Below are positions 27,690 to 36,874 of a stretch of 64,000 nt of DNA, one piece after another (position 1 is the stretch's first letter; each line of letters starts with the position of its first letter). Source of the stretch: Persicitalea jodogahamensis (GTDB taxonomy: Bacteria > Bacteroidota > Bacteroidia > Cytophagales > Spirosomataceae). A program made the translations under genes and the position numbers. A model generated the notes under the pieces. The model had not been told where the DNA came from, did not search any database, and saw nothing but the letters and a program-made list of their open reading frames with translations. The stretch is from positions 1,521,731 through 1,585,730 of the forward strand of contig NZ_BMXF01000001.1 in NCBI RefSeq assembly GCF_014651615.1, written 5' to 3'.

Positions 27690-28706
27690 ATGAAAATACT
27701 CGTCACCGGCGGAGCGGGATTCATTGGTTCGCACACCGTAGTGGAATTACAAATGGCGGGTTACCAACCCGTGATTGCCGACAACCTGTACAATTCCAAC
27801 CGGGAAGTGCTGGCAGGACTGAAAAATATTGTTGGGCAGGAGATCCCTTTTTTCGAAATCGATTGTACCGACGAAGCAGCGGTAAGGCAACTTTTTGAAA
27901 AAGAACAATTCGATGGAGTAATCCATTTCGCAGCCTACAAGGCCGTGGGCGAATCGGTGGAGGAGCCCTTGAAGTACTACCAGAATAACATTGACTCTCT
28001 GCTGGTGTTGTTAAAGATTATGCGCCGATTCAAGGTCAGTAATTTTGTCTTTTCATCTTCCTGCACGGTGTATGGTCAGCCCGATACTTTGCCTGTTACG
28101 GAGGATACGCCGCGGCAGCCCGCTACCTCTCCCTACGGTAATACCAAGGTCATGTGCGAGGACATCATCCGCGACTATGTTCACTCAAAGCCCGCTTTAA
28201 AAGCTATTTCCCTTCGGTACTTCAACCCGATCGGGGCGCATCACTCGGCCGAGATCGGTGAGCTGCCCAATGGTGTACCCAGTAATCTGGTCCCTTACCT
28301 GACTCAGGCAGCGGCCGGATTGCGCGACAAATTGGTAGTTTTTGGCGACGATTACGATACGCCGGATGGTACTTGCGTCCGTGATTTTATTCATGTAGTC
28401 GATCTCGCTAAGGCGCACGTGAAAGCCATCGAACTTTTGGAAAAACAGCCGGAAGCCAATTACTACGACGTATTCAATGTCGGCACGGGCGACGGCAATA
28501 CGGTTTTGGAGCTGATCAATACTTTTGAAAAAGCCAACGGCGTAAAGCTTAACTACACGATCGGTCCGCGTCGTCCCGGCGATGTGGAGAAGATTTGGGC
28601 CCAGTCGGATAAGGCCAATACAGTTCTGGGTTGGAAAGCTGAAAAATCACTAGCCGATTCCCTACGTGATGCCTGGCGCTGGCAGTCGAAATTAGTGGAA
28701 AGTTAA
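27690..28706 (+). CDS. galE: UDP-glucose 4-epimerase
   Basis: Extended short-chain dehydrogenase of 338 residues that interconverts UDP-glucose and UDP-galactose. The NAD site is TGGAGFIGSHTVVEL. The catalytic Ser/Tyr/Lys set is in SSSCTVYG and SPYGNTK. The GalE-type NPIGAH and DFIHVVDLAKAH motifs are present. It opens a sugar-nucleotide cluster with rfbB and rfbA on the same strand and has its own strong promoter. Confidence 0.96.
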   Translation: MKILVTGGAGFIGSHTVVELQMAGYQPVIADNLYNSNREVLAGLKNIVGQEIPFFEIDCTDEAAVRQLFEKEQFDGVIHFAAYKAVGESVEEPLKYYQNNIDSLLVLLKIMRRFKVSNFVFSSSCTVYGQPDTLPVTEDTPRQPATSPYGNTKVMCEDIIRDYVHSKPALKAISLRYFNPIGAHHSAEIGELPNGVPSNLVPYLTQAAAGLRDKLVVFGDDYDTPDGTCVRDFIHVVDLAKAHVKAIELLEKQPEANYYDVFNVGTGDGNTVLELINTFEKANGVKLNYTIGPRRPGDVEKIWAQSDKANTVLGWKAEKSLADSLRDAWRWQSKLVES

Positions 28707-28802
28707 AGTAGCGGGATGCGCTAAGGCGGTAGTCTACGCTGTTGAAAATGGTCGCATGACGGCTAACGAAGATCTAACCACTTCACAACTAATAACATCT
28801 TA

Positions 28803-29867
28803 ATGAAAAAAATACTGATTACGGGCGGGGCAGGCTTCATTGGTTCGCACGTGGTGCGTCGTTTTGTCAACCAATACCCTGACTACCATATCTACAACCT
28901 CGACGCGCTGACCTACGCGGGCAATCTGGAAAATCTGCGGGACGTGGAGGACGCGGCCAATTACACCTTTGTAAAGGGCGACATTACCGATGCGGTTTTT
29001 CTGGATGAACTCTTCGCCAATACTGATTTCTACGGCGTCGTTCACCTGGCCGCCGAGTCGCACGTGGACCGCTCGATCAGCGACCCGCTGGCGTTCGTGG
29101 TGACGAACGTGATCGGCACGGTCAACTTGTTGAACGCCGCCCGGAAAGCGTGGAAGGATGACTTGGCGAACCGTGGTGCGACCAACCGTCTTTTCTACCA
29201 TGTCTCGACGGATGAGGTATACGGCGAACTGCACGATCCTAACGAGTTTTTTCTGGAAACTACCAGCTACGACCCGCGTTCCCCCTATTCGGCGTCGAAG
29301 GCATCTTCTGATCATTTTGTGCGGGCTTACCACAATACATACAAGATGCCCGTGGTAATTTCCAACTGCTCCAACAACTACGGTCCCAACCATTTTCCCG
29401 AGAAGCTCATTCCGCTGATGATCCACAACATCATGCAGAAGAAGCCGCTTCCTGTTTACGGAAAGGGGGAAAACGTGCGCGATTGGCTCTACGTGGAAGA
29501 CCACGCCCGCGCCATCGACACAATATTCCACCGGGGGAAAGTGGGGGAGACCTACAACATCGGCGGCCACAACGAGTGGAAAAACCTCGATCTGGTGCTG
29601 CTGTTATGCAAAATTATGGACGATAAGCTGGGCCGCGAACCCGGCACGGCCGAATCGCTCATTACCTACGTCACCGACCGCGCCGGCCACGACCTGCGCT
29701 ACGCGATTGACGCCACGCGCCTGAAAACCGAACTGGGCTGGGAGCCTTCCCTCCAATTCGAAGAAGGGCTAGAAAAAACCGTGGACTGGTACCTGGAAAA
29801 CCAGGCGTGGCTGGACAACGTAACCTCGGGCAATTACAAGAAGTACTACGAGGAAATGTACGGTTGA
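28803..29867 (+). CDS. rfbB: dTDP-glucose 4,6-dehydratase
   Basis: 354-residue dehydratase that turns dTDP-glucose into dTDP-4-keto-6-deoxyglucose. Motifs: TGGAGFIGSHVVRRF for NAD, HLAAESHVDRSI, STDEVYGEL, SPYSASKASSDH with the catalytic Tyr and Lys, and the RfbB-specific CSNNYGP and VRDWLYVEDHARAI. It lies 96 bp after galE and 115 bp before rfbA. Confidence 0.96.
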   Translation: MKKILITGGAGFIGSHVVRRFVNQYPDYHIYNLDALTYAGNLENLRDVEDAANYTFVKGDITDAVFLDELFANTDFYGVVHLAAESHVDRSISDPLAFVVTNVIGTVNLLNAARKAWKDDLANRGATNRLFYHVSTDEVYGELHDPNEFFLETTSYDPRSPYSASKASSDHFVRAYHNTYKMPVVISNCSNNYGPNHFPEKLIPLMIHNIMQKKPLPVYGKGENVRDWLYVEDHARAIDTIFHRGKVGETYNIGGHNEWKNLDLVLLLCKIMDDKLGREPGTAESLITYVTDRAGHDLRYAIDATRLKTELGWEPSLQFEEGLEKTVDWYLENQAWLDNVTSGNYKKYYEEMYG

Positions 29868-29893
29868 GGAGTTTGAAGCAGAGGCCGCCTGGT

Positions 29894-29972
29894 AGTTTAA
29901 AGTTGTATTCATGACTAACCCTTAAACATCACGGATTGCCGCGACAAACTTTAAACTCATAAACTTTAAACT
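29894..29972 (+). repeat. direct and inverted 11-mers in the rfbB-rfbA spacer
   Basis: AGTTTAAAGTT at 29894-29904 is followed by two inverted copies, AACTTTAAACT at 29947-29957 and 29962-29972 (15-nt period), which end 10 bp before the rfbA TTG start. The arrangement mirrors that in the susC-susD spacer, with different words. Confidence 0.7.
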
Positions 29973-29982
29973 TAAAAATCTT

Positions 29983-30843
29983 TTGAAGGGAATCATACTC
30001 GCCGGGGGATCCGGCACGCGATTACATCCGCTCACATTGGCCGTCAGCAAGCAATTGATGCCGGTCTACGACAAGCCGATGATCTACTACCCGCTTTCGG
30101 TGCTGATGCTGGCGGGGATTCGGGAAATCCTGGTCATATCGACGCCGCACGACCTGCCGCACTTTGAGAAGCTGCTGGGCGACGGCGAGCGGCTGGGCTG
30201 CTCCTTCTCCTACGCCGAGCAGCCGAGCCCCGATGGGCTGGCGCAGGCGTTCATCATCGGAGCCGACTTCATCGGCAACGACAAGGTGGCTCTGATTCTG
30301 GGAGACAACATCTTCTACGGCTCGGGATTCACCCGTCTTTTGCAATCCAACAATGACCCCGAGGGCGGCGTGGTGTATGCCTACCAGGTGCAGGACCCCG
30401 AGCGCTACGGCGTGGTGGAGTTCGATAAGGACCTGAAAGCGATTTCCATCGAGGAAAAACCGGAAAAGCCCAAATCCAATTACGCCATTCCGGGGCTGTA
30501 CTTTTACGACAATCAGGTCGTGGAAATTGCCAAAAACATCAAGCCCTCGCCGCGCGGCGAGTTGGAAATCACGGACGTCAACCGCGAGTACCTGAACCGC
30601 GGCCAACTGAAAGTCGGCGTGCTGGACCGGGGAACGGCCTGGCTGGACACGGGTACCTTCCAGTCGCTGATGCAGGCCGGTCAGTTCGTGCAGGTCATCG
30701 AGGAACGGCAGGGGCTGAAAATCGGCTGCATCGAGGAAGTCGCCTACCGCATGGGTTTCATTTCGGCGGAACAGCTTGGCGAAATCGCTCAGCCACTGGT
30801 GAAGAGCGGTTATGGAAAGTACCTTCAAAGCTTGCTAAACTAA
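29983..30843 (+). CDS. rfbA: glucose-1-phosphate thymidylyltransferase
   Basis: 286-residue nucleotidyltransferase that makes dTDP-glucose, the substrate of RfbB. Translation starts at TTG 29983 ([17 protein letters not shown]). Family motifs include [45 protein letters not shown] and TAWLDTGT. rfbC and rfbD do not follow, so the dTDP-sugar pathway is not finished here; the end product may be rhamnose or an amino sugar made elsewhere. Confidence 0.96.
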   Translation: MKGIILAGGSGTRLHPLTLAVSKQLMPVYDKPMIYYPLSVLMLAGIREILVISTPHDLPHFEKLLGDGERLGCSFSYAEQPSPDGLAQAFIIGADFIGNDKVALILGDNIFYGSGFTRLLQSNNDPEGGVVYAYQVQDPERYGVVEFDKDLKAISIEEKPEKPKSNYAIPGLYFYDNQVVEIAKNIKPSPRGELEITDVNREYLNRGQLKVGVLDRGTAWLDTGTFQSLMQAGQFVQVIEERQGLKIGCIEEVAYRMGFISAEQLGEIAQPLVKSGYGKYLQSLLN

Positions 30844-30955
30844 CACCCTGCTTAGAATTAGTCCGCTTATTTCCTGTATAGAATCGGGGCAAGGCGGATT
30901 TTTCAAACATTTTTAATAAAACGGATTTTTTGTTACTTTGGGGCTAAGTACCCGC

Positions 30956-31435
30956 ATGGAATTCTCAACGAAGTAAATAGGGGCCTATGCCCTAGCACAC
31001 ACTGAACCAGAACGTTAAAAGTTACCTGCTTAGGCACGTAAGCCGGAAGACGCATGCCAGAATTCTTCCCATGCTTTCCGGCCATACCCAAGGCGGCTTA
31101 CCCGCCTTGTTGGGACGACTGACCCAACCACGGCGCATTCCTGAAACGGTCTCCTACACCGGTTCGTTGGCCCTATGCCTCTGCGAAGGCCTCACCCACG
31201 ATGGTTTTCTCCTTTTCATCGACCGGAACGAGCAGGGGGCCATCCAAAGTTTTATTGACTCATCCGAATACGATTCCTGTATAAACTTCCTTATTGGTCA
31301 GGTTACTAGTAGTATTTTCCTGCTTTGGGAAACCCCTATGCTTTTGTATTTCAATGAGAAAGTAGCGCGAGAACTACGGATAAGTCAATAGTGCTTGCAG
31401 TCAGGGCTGGTATGATGATTGTGCAGGCAATTTTT
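30956..31435 (+). pseudogene. decayed O-methyltransferase (copy 1)
   Basis: Remnant of a gene like the intact one at 33953. It starts with the matching ATGGAATT at 30956 but meets TAA at codon 7, then further stops and a net one-base shift before 31071. From 31071 to 31391 a single frame matches the intact protein (MLSGHTQGGLPALLGRL with MLSGHAQGRLLALFSRL; RPRRI, CEGL and DRNE also align). A block equal to 159 bp is missing, so the SAM- and metal-site core (FIDADKVNY) is lost. Weak similarity goes on to about 31435 in a shifted frame. It cannot encode a working enzyme. Confidence 0.85.
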
Positions 31436-31482
31436 TTAGTACGCATACCGAAAGAAATACACACACACTAATAAGTTTGATC

Positions 31483-33606
31483 ATGAATACGAAGCTTGTT
31501 TTCTATTTGTCTGCCAGGATACCTGTCTTCATAGGAGCCGCACTAATCTTACTACATCTACCAGGTAGTGCTCAGTCACAGCCTCTCCCCGTTGTACCCG
31601 ACAATTTGAATTTTGGAGGTATCAATGTCCAATTTAATAAGCGCGCTAAGCGGCTTATTGAGGCCAATATTCAAGGACTTATGATTGACAGGAGGTTGTG
31701 GGAATCAAAAGTCAACCGCACCGCATTGTATTCCCCGATTCTTGAAGATATTCTTGCCCAGGAGGGTATTCCGCTTGACTTCAAATACCTGGCTGTGCAG
31801 GAGAGTTCACTCATGGCCGATGCGGTTTCCATAGTTGCAGAAGTAGGGTTTTGGCAGTTCAAGCGGGAAACCGCCGCAGAACTGGGGCTAATGGTGAACA
31901 AGCAGGTGGACGAGCGCAAAAACATCGTTTCCTCAACCCACGCCGCCGCGCGTTTGCTCAAGCGTAGCAATTCCCATTTTAACAACTGGTTTTCGACGTT
32001 ATACACGTATTACTCTGGGGTTGATGTTAACAAAAGTACCATTCCCAAAAGATGGTCTTATGCCAAAGAGGTAGTGGTCAACGGTCGAATGGAACCGTAT
32101 GTTCTTAGTTTTTTTGCCCATAAAATTGCAATGGAAGCAGCCCAGCAAACGTCATCAGACACCATTGTTCTACTCGAGTATCAAAATTCAGGGGGGCGCA
32201 CGCTTGAATCCATAGCCAGCGAGCTCGCCCTGGATCTTGTCGAACTCCGCCAATATAACCGCTGGCTGGAAACAGCTAAAATTCCCGACGAAGGCTACCC
32301 GGTGCTGCTGCCGGTGCCAGCCAGCCGGAAGGAGGCAGTGCAGCAAAAGCTATCCCGGAACACGCAGCCTTCTGAGCCTGCAAATCTTCCCGTAGAGGAC
32401 ATTGGTTTTCCAGTTTTACGAAAAGTGAGCATCTCTTCCAAAAGAAGTAACGAGCCCACTTACTACGAAATCAACGGGCTTCCAGGCGCTCAGGCCAGAT
32501 TGGATGACGGTGCTGCCGATCTGGCTAAAGCGGCTAAAATAAGTGTATCGAGTTTTCTTAAATACAACGACCTCGACGCCCCAGGCCCTCTTACGCCGGG
32601 AGTAGTGTATTATCTGGCAAAAAAAAATAAAGCAGCTGTCATACCTTTCCATGTCGTCCGCGCGGGAGAAACGATCTGGAGCATTTCTCAACTTTATGGG
32701 GTCAGAGCCAGCCAATTGCTGAAATACAATCGGATCAACACAATCAATCAACGATTACAGATTGGCCGGCTCATGTGGCTTATGAAACAACGTCCGGAGG
32801 ATATGCCGGTGGAAATAATAAGCCGGCCGTTCCTGCTGGACGAAACCTCGACCGACAGCTCAGGAACCATTGCCAAAATTGACAGCAGTGCGCTGAATTC
32901 ACCCAAAAACCCGATCAGCTCGCCGCAGTCGATGGATATTGACTCAAACGATACTGCCAGTGCAGCTCCTGGCGCCCTGACTAACCAGGTTGAAGACCTG
33001 GAAGCGTCTCGGCCGACGTATAAAGTGCCCCTAACCGTGGTGAACGAAATGGAGGAAGTCAATGCTCTTTTGAAAGATTTAATGTCTGCCGATGAAGAGA
33101 TCAAGATGCTGATCGTGGTGATATCTAAAATGAAAGAACCGACATCCTCTGTGGCAGTCCCCGAACCAACACCCATAACCGTAATTCGGACTGCAGAACC
33201 TAACCTGCCCTCATTGACCCAAGCCGGAGGAGCCGCGGCCCCCATGGATAGTGTCGAATCCCCCGAATACCATACTGTAGAATTCGGACAGACTTATTTT
33301 AGCATTGCCCAGCTTTACGACGTGGAGGTAAAGGATTTGCTCGCCTGGAATCATCTCACAACCCGGAATTTGCTTGAGGTTGGACAACGCCTGATCGTCA
33401 GCCCTGTTCCCGACTCTTTTCGTGCTCCCGTAAGCCGTGAAGTCGCAAGCAAAGATCAATACCTGCTCCACAAGGTACGTCCGGGCGAAACCCTTTTCCG
33501 GATTTCCCAGATTTATAAAGCCGATATGGCCAAGATCAAGCAACTTAACAACATGTCTGATAACATCGTGATACTCGGCGAAACGATGAAAATTCCCAAA
33601 AATTAA
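31483..33606 (+). CDS. MltD-like lytic transglycosylase with LysM repeats (copy 1)
   Basis: 707-residue exported protein (start ATG 31483; signal ends GSAQS). Residues 40-215 form an SLT/MltD-like domain with KYLAVQESSL (putative catalytic Glu108) and VGFWQFKRETAAELGL. Two LysM-like modules follow, then three clear LysM repeats: FHVVRAGETIWSISQLYG, YHTVEFGQTYFSIAQLYD, and HKVRPGETLFRISQIYK at the C-terminus. It would bind and cut peptidoglycan. Compared with copy 2, some conserved positions have changed (SDAVGFW to VAEVGFW; YYLGVGG to YYSGVDV), so activity may be altered. It directly follows the methyltransferase pseudogene. Confidence 0.85.
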   Translation: MNTKLVFYLSARIPVFIGAALILLHLPGSAQSQPLPVVPDNLNFGGINVQFNKRAKRLIEANIQGLMIDRRLWESKVNRTALYSPILEDILAQEGIPLDFKYLAVQESSLMADAVSIVAEVGFWQFKRETAAELGLMVNKQVDERKNIVSSTHAAARLLKRSNSHFNNWFSTLYTYYSGVDVNKSTIPKRWSYAKEVVVNGRMEPYVLSFFAHKIAMEAAQQTSSDTIVLLEYQNSGGRTLESIASELALDLVELRQYNRWLETAKIPDEGYPVLLPVPASRKEAVQQKLSRNTQPSEPANLPVEDIGFPVLRKVSISSKRSNEPTYYEINGLPGAQARLDDGAADLAKAAKISVSSFLKYNDLDAPGPLTPGVVYYLAKKNKAAVIPFHVVRAGETIWSISQLYGVRASQLLKYNRINTINQRLQIGRLMWLMKQRPEDMPVEIISRPFLLDETSTDSSGTIAKIDSSALNSPKNPISSPQSMDIDSNDTASAAPGALTNQVEDLEASRPTYKVPLTVVNEMEEVNALLKDLMSADEEIKMLIVVISKMKEPTSSVAVPEPTPITVIRTAEPNLPSLTQAGGAAAPMDSVESPEYHTVEFGQTYFSIAQLYDVEVKDLLAWNHLTTRNLLEVGQRLIVSPVPDSFRAPVSREVASKDQYLLHKVRPGETLFRISQIYKADMAKIKQLNNMSDNIVILGETMKIPKN

Positions 33607-33952
33607 TTTTGTAAGCCACCTCAAAATCCCGGAACTCTCCTCTGAACCAACGCTTGCAGCTATCCGAATTACAGGAGTGCAAATGAATTGACCGTGATGA
33701 CATCCACCGAAAAATCAATGGATAGGGCTCGATTTCAGGAGTTGAAATTGAAAGGGACGACTTGGCCGAATCGAGGCACCACTAGTATGGGGTAGTTTGG
33801 GAAGATAGTTGCAACACTTTATTGAATGGGTTGCAGGGGGCAAAAATGGGTTACAGATCCCGGCATTTATTACAAGAATTCGGGAAAATCGGCGTTGTTT
33901 GGTATATTTGAAGTGATGGTTACCTACTAAATTTTTACCGTCACTCCCCCGA
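33607..33952 (+). other. intergenic region between duplicated units, 346 bp
   Basis: Gene-free. It contains TATATTTG at 33903-33910, a full TAnnTTTG match, 43 bp before the methyltransferase start, and one GGTAGTTT at 33791. No terminator with a T-run and no RNA gene were seen. Confidence 0.5.
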
Positions 33953-34597
33953 ATGGAATTTCTACCCAGGGAAATCGAGGCCTATGCCGAGGCGCATACC
34001 GAATCCGAAAGCGATCTGCTTCGGCACGTCAGCCGTGAAACTCACGCCAAAATTATGCGCCCCCGGATGCTTTCGGGGCACGCGCAGGGGCGCCTGTTGG
34101 CCCTGTTTTCCCGGCTGATCCGTCCCCGGCGTATTCTCGAAATCGGCACCTATACGGGGTACTCCGCGCTTTGCCTTTGTGAAGGTTTGGCCGACGATGG
34201 TCTGCTAATTACCCTTGACCGAAACGAGGAGCTAGAAACTTTCACCCGTAGTATCTTTGCAAAATCGGAATTCGCCTCCCGCATCGACTTCAGAATCGGA
34301 GAGGCGCTTGGCATTATCGCTACGCTGGACGAAACTTTCGACCTTGTTTTTATCGACGCCGACAAAGTTAACTACCGGGCTTACTACGATTTAATTGTAG
34401 AAAAAATGAAACCAGGCGGACTAATCCTGGCCGATAACGTACTTTGGAGTGGCAAGGTCGCCGACCCATCGGCGCACAAACGAGACAAGGAAACTCCGGC
34501 CTTACTGGCGTTTAACGAATATGTCAGAAATGACCCGCGGGTGAAGTGTCTGCTTCTTCCCATAAGAGATGGAATTATGATTGCCCAGGTTCTTTGA
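33953..34597 (+). CDS. class I SAM O-methyltransferase (Methyltransf_3 / caffeoyl-CoA type)
   Basis: 214-residue cytoplasmic methyltransferase. SAM motif I is EIGTYTGYSALCL (about residues 63-75). FIDADKVNYRAYYD carries the metal-binding Asp residues, and GGLILADNVLWSGKVADP is the family signature. Small bacterial members of this family methylate catechols or, in some cases, other hydroxyl groups. The substrate is unknown. It is the intact version of the pseudogene at 30956 and is followed 24 bp later by a LysM/MltD-like gene. Confidence 0.92.
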   Translation: MEFLPREIEAYAEAHTESESDLLRHVSRETHAKIMRPRMLSGHAQGRLLALFSRLIRPRRILEIGTYTGYSALCLCEGLADDGLLITLDRNEELETFTRSIFAKSEFASRIDFRIGEALGIIATLDETFDLVFIDADKVNYRAYYDLIVEKMKPGGLILADNVLWSGKVADPSAHKRDKETPALLAFNEYVRNDPRVKCLLLPIRDGIMIAQVL

Positions 34598-34621
34598 GAT
34601 TGTATACCTTATTCTAACCCC

Positions 34622-36784
34622 ATGAATTACAGAACTATCAACCCAATTCGCCAAGTCTTAGCGATTCTTTGTGCGTTTGCTCTCAGCTGGCCAGGTAGTG
34701 CTCAGGCTCAGGAAATCCCTGATGTGCCGGACAACGTCATGTTTGGCGGCATCAACGTCCGGTTCGACAATCGGGCCAAACGGGCGATTGAAGCCGACAT
34801 TCGCAGCCTGATGTCCAACAAGCGATTTTGGGAAGCCAAGATGGACCGCGCTATTCTGTATTTCCCTATCCTGGAAGGTGTCTTGATCGAGGAAGAAGTA
34901 CCATTGGACTTCAAGTACCTCGCCGTGCAGGAGAGTTCGCTCACACCCGACGCCGTGTCGACTTCCGACGCCGTGGGTTTCTGGCAATTTAAAAAAGAAA
35001 CCGCGCAGGAACTGGGCCTTTTGGTGAATAACCAGATAGACGAACGCAAGAGTATTACGGCCTCTACCCGCGCCGCCGCCCGCTATCTGAAACGTAGTAA
35101 CGAGCAGTACAATAACTGGGTGTCGGCCCTGTATTCTTACTACCTGGGCGTTGGCGGCATCAAGGAAATCATCCCGAAAAACTGGGCCTACGCCAAGGAG
35201 ATTACCCTCGATGGCAAGACCGACCAATACGTACTTCGTTTTTTCGCCCATAAAATCGCACTGGAATCGGGTATGGAGCGCTACCGGACCGCCAATTCTA
35301 TCGTGTTGCTGGAATACCGCAAAGGTCGCGGACGATCCTTTTCTTCCATTGCTCGCGAGTTGAGTCTCGATCCCCTCGAAATTCGCCGCTATAACTTGTG
35401 GACAGACTCGGATCAGATTCCAGCCGACCGTGAGTACATCGTTACCCTGCCCGTGGCCTCCAATCAGATCAATAATGTCCGGGAACTGCTTCTGATCACC
35501 CGGGAGGACCCGACCGTTAGCCTGGCCGACGAAGACATCGGTTTTCCGATTTTGAGCAAAGCCAGTGTACAACTGAAAGGACGTAATGACCCGATATTTT
35601 ACGAAATTAACAGCTTGCCCGGCATTCAGGCCCGGCCCGGTGACAAGGCTGCTGATCTGGCCAAAGCTGCCAAAGTCAGGACTTCCAGCTTCTTGAAATA
35701 CAACGATCTGGGTAGTCGCGATCCGTTGGTTCCCGGCGATGTTTATTATCTGGCCAAGAAAAACAAGAAGGCCATGGTGCCTTTCCATACGGTTCGTGAA
35801 GGCGAAACCATTCGCAGTATTTCTCAGATTTATGGCGTCAGAACGGGCCGCCTGTTGAAATACAATCGTATCAGTAGTCGCAACCAGCGACTGCAAACAG
35901 GGAGGGTAATGTGGCTCATGAAACGGAGGCCGGCCAACAAACCTGTCGAAATCATCAACCTGCCCCCATCGGGAGGCACGGTGCCAGGTCGTCCTTCCCC
36001 AAACATTACCGCTCCTGCTGCCCAGCCTGACACGCAACCCGAACTTATTGGTTCTACCAGCGATGTGCCGAAAAACGCCAGCGAAAGAAGGAAATATAAA
36101 CCCAAACTGGCTGACTCAACCGCTGAGCCCGCGAATACAACGGGTGTCAGCTCGCCGGAAGTGACCGAGGAAACACCGCGCGAGTCCTCAGTGTACACCA
36201 AGCCCAACGCACCTGCTACTACGACTCCAACGCGCACTTCGAGCGCTAACAACGACCGGATCGTCATTATTGAACAGCAGGGGGCAGAGGATAAAACGCC
36301 GGATTTTGACTCTGAACCCGCCCGGACCAGTACGCCCCGTCCGACTACGCCACGGAGCAATCCGAGTACGGCCACCAGTAGCCCGAGCGCTTCTACCAGC
36401 CGCCCTGCTTCTACTTTTGGCACTCCGGCTACTTCCGGCAGCACCAGCAATAAGTACCACGCAGTGGAACCGGGACAGACGTATTACAGTATTTCCAAAC
36501 TTTACAATGTCGAAATCAACGATCTGCTGGCCTGGAACGGACTCACGACCAACGACAAACTGGCCGTTGGGCAAAAGCTGATCGTGAATCCGACCGCCGT
36601 TACCAGCCGTACGGCTCCCGCAACTTCGGGGAGTGGTTATATCACGCACAAAGTTGTATCGGGGGAAACGCTTTTCCGCATTGCCAAAACCTACGACGTT
36701 TCGATGCAGGAAATCCAAAACCTCAACAATATGCCGGACACCAATGTAAAGCTGGGGGAAACATTAAAAATACCAAGGAAATAA
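34622..36784 (+). CDS. MltD-like lytic transglycosylase with LysM repeats (copy 2)
   Basis: 720-residue exported peptidoglycan-active protein. The signal ends GSAQAQ. The SLT/MltD-like domain spans about residues 35-215 with KYLAVQESSL (Glu104), DAVGFWQFKKETAQELGL and YYLGVGGIK. LysM repeats at about residues 395, 615 and 675 (FHTVREGETIRSISQIYG, YHAVEPGQTYYSISKLYN, HKVVSGETLFRIAKTYD) anchor it to the wall. A Thr/Ser/Pro-rich linker at about residues 450-610 replaces the less biased linker of copy 1. It keeps family residues better than copy 1, so it is probably the functional parent. Confidence 0.92.
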   Translation: MNYRTINPIRQVLAILCAFALSWPGSAQAQEIPDVPDNVMFGGINVRFDNRAKRAIEADIRSLMSNKRFWEAKMDRAILYFPILEGVLIEEEVPLDFKYLAVQESSLTPDAVSTSDAVGFWQFKKETAQELGLLVNNQIDERKSITASTRAAARYLKRSNEQYNNWVSALYSYYLGVGGIKEIIPKNWAYAKEITLDGKTDQYVLRFFAHKIALESGMERYRTANSIVLLEYRKGRGRSFSSIARELSLDPLEIRRYNLWTDSDQIPADREYIVTLPVASNQINNVRELLLITREDPTVSLADEDIGFPILSKASVQLKGRNDPIFYEINSLPGIQARPGDKAADLAKAAKVRTSSFLKYNDLGSRDPLVPGDVYYLAKKNKKAMVPFHTVREGETIRSISQIYGVRTGRLLKYNRISSRNQRLQTGRVMWLMKRRPANKPVEIINLPPSGGTVPGRPSPNITAPAAQPDTQPELIGSTSDVPKNASERRKYKPKLADSTAEPANTTGVSSPEVTEETPRESSVYTKPNAPATTTPTRTSSANNDRIVIIEQQGAEDKTPDFDSEPARTSTPRPTTPRSNPSTATSSPSASTSRPASTFGTPATSGSTSNKYHAVEPGQTYYSISKLYNVEINDLLAWNGLTTNDKLAVGQKLIVNPTAVTSRTAPATSGSGYITHKVVSGETLFRIAKTYDVSMQEIQNLNNMPDTNVKLGETLKIPRK

Positions 36785-36874
36785 GCTGTTGAGTACCTGA
36801 GTTTTTACAATTTGTATAGTAGGCAGCGACCAGTATCGATTTTTGCATAGGTACTTTGCCACTTTAAAAAAACC

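Larger units (their letters stand above)
30956..36784 (+). repeat. diverged tandem duplication of a two-gene unit
   Basis: Unit 1 (30956-33606) and unit 2 (33953-36784) each contain an O-methyltransferase gene followed by a LysM/MltD-like gene, in the same order and strand. Similarity begins at the methyltransferase ATG in each (ATGGAATT) and continues to the last LysM repeat. In unit 1 the methyltransferase is a pseudogene. Confidence 0.9.

Noticed and set aside
31071-31391. 106-codon frame as an intact small gene
   Set aside because: It matches part of the methyltransferase at 33953 with the N-terminus broken by stops and the catalytic core deleted, so it is called a pseudogene.
34658-36037. 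459-codon open frame antisense to the second LysM/MltD gene
   Set aside because: No start context or recognisable protein; the plus strand has a clear signal peptide, SLT domain and LysM repeats. Long antisense frames are common in this codon usage.
36850-36857. GGTACTTT sites as promoter -7 boxes
   Set aside because: The spacing differs from TAnnTTTG by one base and most copies are inside genes on either strand, so promoter function does not explain them.
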